A stretch of 5,280 nucleotides of DNA from CAYTGR01 sp964437445. Lineage in GTDB: Bacteria > Chloroflexota > Anaerolineae > B4-G1 > SLSP01. Of the stretch, positions 1 to 4,330 are shown in pieces. The stretch lies in assembly GCA_964437445.1 (NCBI GenBank), contig CAYTGR010000112.1:1-5280 (forward strand), read 5' to 3'. Under the pieces are notes generated by a model that was given only the letters and a program-made list of their open reading frames with translations, was not told where the DNA came from and made no database searches. A program made the translations under genes and the position numbers. How positions within the stretch are numbered: the first letter of the stretch is position 1; the number at the start of each line of letters is the position of its first letter.

Positions 1-1
1 G

Positions 2-133
2 CGCGGTCAAGGGGAAGTGGTCGTGCTGGCCGATCTGGGTATCCTGGCGATCCCGTTGAGCACCGGCAGCAGCAACCTCCCGTTCTGGCAGGCGCTCAGC
101 CGCTACGCACAGCGAAAAGGGAATTCCCCATGA
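2..133 (+). CDS. C-terminal end of an unidentified protein (5'-truncated)
   Basis: An open frame enters from the left edge and encodes 43 residues before a TGA at 131-133. The sequence has a hydrophobic beta-strand-like stretch (GEVVVLADLGILAIP), then a Ser/Gly-rich turn, then a short helix-like tail (NLPFWQALSRYAQRKGNSP). A strand of the type 'G.VVVLAD' followed by 'NLPFW..L' resembles the last strand and helix of class I glutamine-amidotransferase-like or DUF4350-like alpha/beta domains, but this is only an impression from a short tail. Codon use is GC-rich like the genes downstream. It ends 344 bp before the next gene, so it probably belongs to a separate transcription unit. The function cannot be assigned from what is visible. 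Confidence 0.6.
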   Translation, partial: RGQGEVVVLADLGILAIPLSTGSSNLPFWQALSRYAQRKGNSP

Positions 134-144
134 ACTGGCGTTCA

Positions 145-184
145 CATTAGCGTCTCAGCGTTTCAGCGTTTCAGCGTTTTAGCG
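145..184. repeat. Octamer tandem array, five units of TNTYAGCG type
   Basis: Five consecutive 8-bp units run without any indel from 145 to 184. The three central ones are TCTCAGCG, TTTCAGCG and TTTCAGCG; the first (CATTAGCG) and last (TTTTAGCG) are variants. The array starts 12 bp after the stop codon of the upstream gene. The half-site TTTAGCG also forms one arm of the palindromes immediately downstream, so the array may be derived from them, though this is inference. Confidence 0.85.
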
Positions 185-189
185 TGTTG

Positions 190-238
190 GTAGTGACGCG
201 CTTTAGCGCGGCAGAACGGCGCTGAAGCGCCTGACTAC
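190..238. repeat. BIME-like pair of inverted REP-type palindromes
   Basis: Two perfect short palindromes face each other. CGCGCTTTAGCGCG (197-210) is preceded by GTAGTGA (190-196). GGCGCTGAAGCGCC (218-231) is followed by TGACTAC (232-238). Each has a 6-bp stem with a 2-nt loop. The outer GTAG and CTAC ends also make the whole block an imperfect inverted repeat of about 19 bp with a few mismatches. A stem-loop with a conserved GTAG tetranucleotide at its foot, placed in inverted pairs, is the known design of REP/BIME elements mobilised by REP-associated tyrosine transposases (RAYTs). Assignment to that class is by structure only; no transposase gene is in the window. Confidence 0.7.
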
Positions 239-389
239 AAACAGAGCGCTATTCATAGGGAGGAGATTTCATCCTTTCGCCTTCATCCTTCATCCTTGCA
301 AAGGCGCTAAAGCGCCTCACTACGAACGAAGAGCGTTATTCAAGGGGGGAGATTTCATCCTTCCGCCTTCATCCTTCATACTTTACAAA
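218..389. repeat. Tandem duplication of an ~86-bp palindrome-plus-heptamer module
   Basis: Copy 1 (218-302) and copy 2 (303-389) are directly adjacent and align over their whole length with scattered substitutions and a few 1-2 bp indels. Each begins with a GGCGCT-RA-AGCGCC palindrome and a tail of TGACTAC or TCACTAC. Each continues through a GAGCG-TATTCA-like segment and a purine-rich GGGAGGAGA-like block, and ends in a TTCATCC cluster (267-297 and 354-380) followed by CAAA. The second palindrome (303-323) is thus a third copy of the REP-like unit. The module fills most of the gene-free stretch; I see no convincing gene or RNA in it. Confidence 0.8.
267..380. repeat. TTCATCC heptamer runs (two clusters)
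   Basis: Heptamer-type repeats TTTCATCC, CTTCATCC and TTCATCC occur at 267-297 and again at 354-380 as the 3' part of each copy of the duplicated module. The two clusters differ by a few substitutions (CATCCTTGC versus CATACTTTAC at their ends). They are a distinct family from the GTGAGC, ACCACRG and CGKGARR heptamers elsewhere in the window. Confidence 0.65.
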
Positions 390-445
390 TGTGAGCCGTG
401 AGCGGTGAGCAGGAAACAGACACTTCCCTACTGCTCTCTGCTCAC
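388..445 (+). repeat. GTGAGC heptamer stem-loop element, copy 1 (upstream of Fe-S gene)
   Basis: Three GTGAGCN units at 391-411 are followed by GGAAACAGACACTTC and then by the inverse motif. The arms at 398-412 and 431-445 are complementary at 13 of 15 positions around an 18-nt loop. A homologous element, shorter by one heptamer, lies at 4219-4292 in front of another gene. Here the 3' arm ends 33 nt before the ATG at 478, and the Shine-Dalgarno sequence falls just after the stem, so the structure would sit in the leader of any transcript starting upstream. A regulatory role is possible but unproven. Confidence 0.7.
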
Positions 446-477
446 TATTCCCTACTTCTTGCAAGGAGTGACCGATA

Positions 478-1554
478 ATGAACGATTCACCTTACCGGCA
501 ACTGGCGGCGCGGTTAGATGCGCTGCCCAACGGTTTCCCGCCAACCGCCGATGGCGCGGAGTTGCGCCTGCTGGCAGCGCTTTTCACGCCGGAGGAGGCT
601 GCGCTCGCGGCGCAGCTGCGGCTGACGCTGGAGACGCCGGCCCAGCTGGCCGCCCGCATCGGCGGCGATCCCCCAACCCTGCGCCGGCAGCTCAAAGAGC
701 TGGCGCGCCGGGGTCTCATCGCCGCCGGGCGAACCGAGGGCGGCTTAGGCTACGGCCTGCTCCCCTTTGTCGTCGGGATTTACGAGATGCAGGCGGCTAC
801 GCTCACCCCGGAACTGGCGCGCCTGTTTGAGGATTACTACCGGCAGGCTTTCGGCCAGACCGCCGGGATGCAGCCTTCCGTCCACCGCGTCATCCCGGTG
901 GGGCAGAGCGTGCGGATGGATATGGAAATCCGCCCCTTTGAGAGCGCCGCCGAGATCGTCGCCCAGGCCCAGGCGTGGGGCGTGCAGGATTGCATCTGCC
1001 GCAAACAGCAGGCTTTTGTCGGCCATCCCTGCCCTCACCCGCTGGATGTCTGCATGGTCTTGAGCACCACGCCTGGCGCTTTTGACCAGCACCCCTCCAT
1101 CCGGGCCTTGACGAAGGAAGAGGCGCTGGCGACGCTGCGGCGCGCGGCCGAAGCGGGCCTGGTCCATTCGGTGAGCAACTACCAGCAGCCGCTCTGGTAC
1201 ATCTGCAACTGCTGCACCTGCGCCTGCGGGTTACTGCGCGCCCAGGCCGAACTGGGGCTGGCTAACGTGATTGCGCGCTCGGCCTTCATCAACCAGGTGG
1301 ATGAGACGCGCTGTATCGGCTGTGGCGCTTGCGTGGAACGCTGTCCCTTCGGCGCCCTGACGGTGGAAGGCGTAGCGCAGGTAGATGCCTGCCGCTGCGT
1401 CGGCTGCGGCGTCTGCGCTTTAGCCTGCCCGGAAGAAGCCTTGAGCCTGGTGCGCCGGCCAGAGGAAGAGATCGCGCCACCGCTGCCCAATGAGGAGAGC
1501 TGGCAGCAGGCCCGCGCCGCAGCCCGGGGGCAAGACTTAAAGGAGGTGCTATAA
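478..1554 (+). CDS. 4Fe-4S dicluster ferredoxin-type protein with winged-helix N-terminus and extra Cys motifs
   Basis: A 358-residue soluble protein, starting at ATG 478 behind AAGGAG (463-468). Residues about 28-86 look like a winged-helix domain: a tetrahelical core with LKELARRGLIAAGRTEGGLG as recognition helix and wing. A central Cys-rich domain has C172-x-C174-x10-C185-x6-C192 and a dense motif C243-x-C-C-x-C-x-C250. The C-terminus carries two classical [4Fe-4S] motifs, C279/C282/C285/C289-P and C307/C310/C313/C317-P. No membrane segment or signal peptide is visible, so it should be cytoplasmic. From family knowledge, the C-terminal half carries electrons through two 4Fe-4S clusters; the upstream cysteines could hold a further cluster or metal, which is inference. 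The partner redox enzyme is unknown. The gene runs into the VOC gene with a 3-nt gap, so the two are probably co-transcribed. Confidence 0.92.
   Translation: MNDSPYRQLAARLDALPNGFPPTADGAELRLLAALFTPEEAALAAQLRLTLETPAQLAARIGGDPPTLRRQLKELARRGLIAAGRTEGGLGYGLLPFVVGIYEMQAATLTPELARLFEDYYRQAFGQTAGMQPSVHRVIPVGQSVRMDMEIRPFESAAEIVAQAQAWGVQDCICRKQQAFVGHPCPHPLDVCMVLSTTPGAFDQHPSIRALTKEEALATLRRAAEAGLVHSVSNYQQPLWYICNCCTCACGLLRAQAELGLANVIARSAFINQVDETRCIGCGACVERCPFGALTVEGVAQVDACRCVGCGVCALACPEEALSLVRRPEEEIAPPLPNEESWQQARAAARGQDLKEVL
1539..1546 (+). promoter_or_regulatory. Ribosome binding site for the VOC gene, inside the upstream CDS
   Basis: AAAGGAGG lies within the last codons of the Fe-S gene, 11 nt before the ATG at 1558. 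Together with the 3-nt intergenic gap this points to translational coupling of the two genes. Confidence 0.8.
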
Positions 1555-1557
1555 TTC

Positions 1558-1953
1558 ATGGCACAAATTGATCACCTGGCCCTCTGGACGCACGACCTGG
1601 AACGGCTACGGGCTTTCTACGAGACCTATTTCGGCGCGCGCGCCGGAGCGCGCTACAGCAGCGCGACCCGGCCTTTCACCTCGTACTTCCTCACGCTGGC
1701 CGCCGGCGCGCGCCTGGAGCTGATGCAGCAACCGGCGCTGGCCGATCCAGCCGGTGACATGCCGCGCGTGGGCTACGCCCATCTGGCGCTCGCGGTCGGC
1801 GAGCCGGCCCAAGTGGATGCCCTGACCGCCCGGCTCCGCGCCGATGGCTATCGCATCGTCAGCGAGCCCCGCTGGACCGGCGACGGCTATTACGAAAGCG
1901 TCATCCTGGATCCCGACGGGAACCGGGTGGAGCTGACAACACTGGCCCATTGA
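1558..1953 (+). CDS. VOC family / glyoxalase I-like metalloprotein
   Basis: 131 residues, the usual length of a two-module vicinal-oxygen-chelate protein. The first beta-alpha-beta-beta-beta unit starts at IDHLALWTHDLERLRAFYETYFG and the second at GYAHLALAV. Four likely metal ligands are H6, E54 (LELMQ), H75 (YAHLAL) and E125 (NRVELT). They occupy the same places as His5, Glu56, His74 and Glu122 of E. coli glyoxalase I, and the family signature DPDGNRVEL is intact. This supports a metal-dependent, probably Ni/Zn/Co, enzyme such as a lactoylglutathione-lyase-like isomerase. The real substrate is not predictable, because VOC proteins also include dioxygenases, epimerases and resistance proteins. 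It is cytoplasmic with no signal peptide, and is coupled to the Fe-S gene upstream. Confidence 0.92.
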   Translation: MAQIDHLALWTHDLERLRAFYETYFGARAGARYSSATRPFTSYFLTLAAGARLELMQQPALADPAGDMPRVGYAHLALAVGEPAQVDALTARLRADGYRIVSEPRWTGDGYYESVILDPDGNRVELTTLAH

Positions 1954-1958
1954 CAAGA

Positions 1959-1985
1959 GACCACAGACCACGGACCACAGACCAC
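1959..1985. repeat. ACCACRG heptamer element, copy 1 (after VOC stop codon)
   Basis: A 27-bp block with period 7 (ACCACAG, ACCACGG, ACCACAG, ACCAC) begins 5 nt after the VOC stop codon. It is identical base for base to 4174-4200, which begins 3 nt after another stop codon. An inverse remnant, GGTCGGTGGTC, lies at 2010-2020. The 7 bp at 1980-1986 pair perfectly with 2014-2020, giving a possible stem-loop just before the ribosome binding site of the next gene. Confidence 0.85.
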
Positions 1986-2022
1986 CAGCAAGGGGGGTCG
2001 GCGGGCTGGGGTCGGTGGTCAG

Positions 2023-2030
2023 AGGAGGGG
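2023..2030 (+). promoter_or_regulatory. Ribosome binding site that fixes the TTG start of the carbonic-anhydrase-like gene
   Basis: AGGAGGGG ends 3 nt before TTG 2034, with the AGGAGG core 5 nt away. The spacing and the start of family-like sequence right after the TTG favour this start over the in-frame ATG at 1950. That ATG would prepend 28 residues read mostly from the ACCACRG repeat. Confidence 0.75.
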
Positions 2031-2033
2031 AAA

Positions 2034-2558
2034 TTGTCCAAATATGTATTCCGGCCTGAGCTGGTCCATCCCACCGCCTGGATTGCGCCCGGCGCGGTGG
2101 TGGTGGGTGAAGTCATCCTGGCGGAACAGAGCAGCATCTGGTTCAACGCCGTCCTGCGGGGCGACCTGGAGCCAATCACCGTCGGGGCCAGGAGCAACGT
2201 GCAGGATGGCTGCCTCTTCCACACTTCCCCGGGTTTTCCGCTGACGTTGGGGGAGGGCGTGACCGTTGGCCACGGCGCCATCGTCCACGGGGCCACGGTG
2301 GGACCAAACACGCTGATCGGCATGGGTGCCATCCTGTTAGACGGGGTGGCGGTGGGCGAGAACTGCCTGATCGCCGCCGGGGCGCTGCTGACCGGCGGTC
2401 AGACGTTCCCGCCGGGGTCGCTCATCTTAGGCCAGCCGGCCCGCGTCGTGCGGGCGCTGACGGAGGAGGAGATTGCCCGCAACCGGCAGACGGCGGCGCG
2501 CTACGTGGAACGCGCCCGGCAGTACCGGGAGGCGGGAGACGGGAGGCGTGAAACGTGA
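2034..2558 (+). CDS. Gamma-carbonic anhydrase family protein (left-handed beta-helix)
   Basis: 174 residues from a TTG start, the typical size of the gamma-CA / YrdA / PaaY group. Hexapeptide-repeat sequence forms a left-handed beta-helix from about residue 10 to 135, followed by a C-terminal helix (LTEEEIARNRQTAARYVERARQ). The three zinc-ligand histidines of the family are present: H63 (QDGCLFH), H80 and H85 (VGHGAIVHG). Conserved RGD (42-44), NVQD (55-58), LIGMGA (94-99) and GQPAR (133-137) also fit. The family reaction is reversible CO2 hydration, but many YrdA-like members show little activity, so that is not assured. It is cytoplasmic, probably a homotrimer. Residues 165-174 (REAGDGRRET) and the stop codon are encoded by the heptamer array, so the tail is probably repeat-derived. 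Probably part of the same operon as the VOC gene, 80 bp upstream. Confidence 0.9.
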   Translation: MSKYVFRPELVHPTAWIAPGAVVVGEVILAEQSSIWFNAVLRGDLEPITVGARSNVQDGCLFHTSPGFPLTLGEGVTVGHGAIVHGATVGPNTLIGMGAILLDGVAVGENCLIAAGALLTGGQTFPPGSLILGQPARVVRALTEEEIARNRQTAARYVERARQYREAGDGRRET

Positions 2559-2756
2559 AGCGGGAAGCGGGAAACGTGAAACGTGAAACGGGAGGCGGGA
2601 GGCGGGAAACGTGAGGCGGAAAACGTGAAACGGGAGGCGTGAAGCGTGAAGCGTGAGGCGGGAAACGTGAGGCGTGAAGCGTGAAGCGTGAGGCGGGAGA
2701 CGTGAGGCGGGAGACGTGAGGCGGGAGACGTGAGGCGGGAAACGCAATACGCAAAA
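2526..2756. repeat. 33-unit heptamer array, consensus CGKGARR
   Basis: 231 bp consist of exactly 33 consecutive 7-bp units with no indel; 30 of them fit CGKGARR (K = G/T, R = A/G). Exceptions are the unit at 2617 (CGGAAAA) and the last two (CGCAATA, CGCAAAA). Larger-scale duplication is visible. Units 17-21 (2638-2672) and 22-26 (2673-2707) are 35-bp copies with one difference, and CGGGAGACGTGAGG is repeated three times at 2694-2735. The first five units overlap the 3' end of the carbonic-anhydrase-like gene; the last unit ends 19 bp before the next start codon. The + strand is almost all purine at five of seven positions. TGA inside CGTGA units gives stops in all three + frames by 2586. Confidence 0.95.
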
Positions 2757-2775
2757 TGCAGGGAGGGAAGCAGGT

Positions 2776-4170
2776 ATGAAAGTTTGTCACACCAGGGATT
2801 CGCGGCGCTGGCTGGGTTTGGGGTTGGCGGCAGGAGCGGCGGCCGGGTTTTTCTTCTGGCTCTGGCAGCGCACGCGACCGCACCACCCGCTGCCGGCGGC
2901 CGGTGAACAACGGGGCACCGCGCTCATCACCGGGGCCTCCAGCGGCATTGGGGAGGCCTTCGCCCACCGGCTGGCCCGCGAGGGCTACCGGCTGCTGCTG
3001 GTCGCCCGCCGGCAGGAGCGCTTAGCGGCGCTGGCCGAGACCTTGCAGGCACAGTATGGGGTCGCCGCCGAGGCCGTGGTCGCCGATCTGGCCGACCCGG
3101 CCGCCGTGGAAGCGCTGGCCCAACGGATCGCCGCCTGTCCCGACCTGACCTTGCTGGTGAACAACGCCGGCTTTGGGCTGACCGGTCGCTTTGCGGAAGG
3201 CGATGCCGCCCACCAGCTGGCGATGATTCAGGTCCACATGGCGGCTACGGTGCGGCTGACGCGCGCGGCCCTGCCGGGGATGTTGGCGCGCGGCAACGGC
3301 GCGCTCATCAACGTCTCTTCGGTCGCCGCTTTTATGCCCACCGGGGGCCATATTCTCTACACCACCACCAAAAACGCGCTCAACACCTTCAGCCTGACCT
3401 TAGCGGAAGAGTTGCGCGGGACCGGCGTCCAGGTTCAGGCACTCTGCCCCGGCTTCACCTACACCGAGTTCCACGATACGCAGGGCACAGGCCGGCCGGC
3501 CCTGCCCTCCTTCCTCTGGATGACGGCTGAAGCGGTGGTGGAGCACGCCCTGCGCGACCTGCAACGCGGTCAGGTGCTCTCCATCCCCGGCTGGATCAAC
3601 CGGCTGATCGTCACCCTGACGCAGGTGCTGCCGCCCCGCCTCTTCCGGTTGGGCGCGACGGCGGTGTTGAGCCCGGCCCGCCGGCAAGCGGGCGTCCCGG
3701 CCTTCAAGAAGCGGACTTATCGCAGTTGGGACGAGTTCCGGGCCGATCTGCAATGGATGCAAGCGCACCGGGGGGAGGTCCGCGCGGCGATGCAGCAGCT
3801 GACGCCGGCCTTCCGTGAGCGGCTGATGTTAGCGGTCACGGCCGTCAACGGCTGTCGCTACTGCTCTTACTATCACTCCCGGCTGGCGCTGGAAGGCGGC
3901 CTGAGCCAGGACGAGATTAACGCCCTGCTGGCTGGCGTCTGCGAGGATTGCCCGGCGGAGGAGCTCCCGGCCGTCCTGTACGCCCAGCATTGGGCCGACA
4001 CCGGCGGGCAGCCCGACCCGGAAGCTCAGGCCCGGCTCCTGGCGACTTACGGCCCGGAAGCGGCAGCGGCGATTGAGATCGCGCTGCGGATGATCCGGAT
4101 GGGCAATTACACCGGCAACGCAGTGGATGCGCTGCTCTACCGGCTCTCCGGGGGGCGGTGGGGAAGCTGA
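2776..4170 (+). CDS. Membrane-anchored SDR oxidoreductase fused to an AhpD-like / carboxymuconolactone decarboxylase-type domain
   Basis: 464 residues from ATG 2776, with GGGAGG (2761-2766) 9 nt upstream. Residues 12-30 form one hydrophobic segment, a likely membrane anchor. Residues about 47-290 are a classical short-chain dehydrogenase: cofactor motif TGASSGIG (52-59), R78-R79 after the second strand (suggesting NADPH), D104, NNAG (129-132), catalytic S182 and Y195-x3-K199, and CPGFTYTEF (224-232). The usual catalytic Asn is replaced by H154. Residues about 308-460 are AhpD-like: E348, C360-x2-C363 and H367 match the spacing of Glu118, Cys130, Cys133 and His137 of M. tuberculosis AhpD, while the position of His132 is Y362. 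Known roles are carbonyl/hydroxyl redox for the first domain and thiol-based peroxide or lactone chemistry for the second. How the two cooperate is unknown. The gene stands alone between repeat blocks. Confidence 0.9.
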   Translation: MKVCHTRDSRRWLGLGLAAGAAAGFFFWLWQRTRPHHPLPAAGEQRGTALITGASSGIGEAFAHRLAREGYRLLLVARRQERLAALAETLQAQYGVAAEAVVADLADPAAVEALAQRIAACPDLTLLVNNAGFGLTGRFAEGDAAHQLAMIQVHMAATVRLTRAALPGMLARGNGALINVSSVAAFMPTGGHILYTTTKNALNTFSLTLAEELRGTGVQVQALCPGFTYTEFHDTQGTGRPALPSFLWMTAEAVVEHALRDLQRGQVLSIPGWINRLIVTLTQVLPPRLFRLGATAVLSPARRQAGVPAFKKRTYRSWDEFRADLQWMQAHRGEVRAAMQQLTPAFRERLMLAVTAVNGCRYCSYYHSRLALEGGLSQDEINALLAGVCEDCPAEELPAVLYAQHWADTGGQPDPEAQARLLATYGPEAAAAIEIALRMIRMGNYTGNAVDALLYRLSGGRWGS

Positions 4171-4173
4171 GGG

Positions 4174-4200
4174 GACCACAGACCACGGACCACAGACCAC
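4174..4200. repeat. ACCACRG heptamer element, copy 2 (after SDR-fusion stop codon)
   Basis: A 27-bp block identical to 1959-1985, starting 3 nt after the TGA at 4168-4170. Flanks differ between the two copies (CAGCAAGG versus GCGGAAGG after the block), so only the heptamer block itself is conserved. Confidence 0.85.
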
Positions 4201-4218
4201 GCGGAAGGAAAAATGTAA

Positions 4219-4292
4219 AATGTGAGCAGTGAGCAGGAAACAGAAACTTCTACCTGCTGCTCACCGCTCACTACTCTCTGCTCACTGCTCAC
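4219..4292 (+). repeat. GTGAGC heptamer stem-loop element, copy 2 (upstream of helical-protein gene)
   Basis: AAATGTGAGC and GGAAACAGAAACTTC match copy 1 at 388-445, but this copy has two GTGAGCN units where copy 1 has three. The 5' arm at 4222-4236 (GTGAGCAGTGAGCAG) has two possible partners: 4257-4271 with 14 of 15 bases complementary, and 4278-4292 with 15 of 15. Two alternative hairpins are therefore possible. The 3' arm ends 38 nt before the ATG at 4331. Confidence 0.75.
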
Positions 4293-4316
4293 TCCTTAAC
4301 TGGTTTCTATTTTCAA

Positions 4317-4322
4317 GGGAGG
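4317..4322 (+). promoter_or_regulatory. Ribosome binding site deciding the start of the small helical protein
   Basis: GGGAGG lies 8 nt before ATG 4331. An in-frame GTG at 4229 would add 34 residues translated mostly from the GTGAGC repeat element, with no Shine-Dalgarno sequence in front of it; the ATG is therefore preferred. Confidence 0.75.
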
Positions 4323-4330
4323 AAAAACTC

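Noticed and set aside
145..389. CRISPR array in the repeat-rich spacer
   Set aside because: Units are directly adjacent with no unique spacers of constant length and no cas gene is present.
377..390. CATACT / TTTACA / TACAAA as promoter boxes for the Fe-S gene
   Set aside because: No pair has the right spacing, and the sequence is part of the repeated module and stem-loop element.
405..830. Open frame starting in the GTGAGC element and overlapping the Fe-S gene
   Set aside because: It is out of frame with the well-supported Fe-S protein, starts inside a repeat and has Arg/Ala/Pro-rich composition typical of a shadow frame.
1550..1555. TATAAT as a -10 promoter box before the VOC gene
   Set aside because: It ends 2 nt before the ATG, downstream of the ribosome binding site, and spans the stop codon of the upstream gene; a coincidental match.
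1950..2033. ATG at 1950 overlapping the VOC stop (ATGA) as the start of the carbonic-anhydrase-like gene
   Set aside because: The added 28 residues are mostly translated heptamer repeat and no family member starts this way. A good AGGAGG lies 5 nt before TTG 2034, where family-like sequence begins.
2526..2756. G-quadruplex in the heptamer array
   Set aside because: GGG runs come at most three in a row with short loops (for example 2590-2606); the fourth is too distant for a standard four-tract motif.
2422..2967. Minus-strand frame of 181 residues with SRF/SRL-type repeats over the heptamer array
   Set aside because: The periodic peptide is a by-product of 21 bp (three heptamers) coding seven residues; the unit has no stop on that strand. 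It also overlaps two real genes.
4216..4221. TAAAAT as a -10 box upstream of the small helical protein
   Set aside because: It matches 5 of 6, but no -35 is found at 15-19 bp upstream, where the ACCACRG repeat lies.
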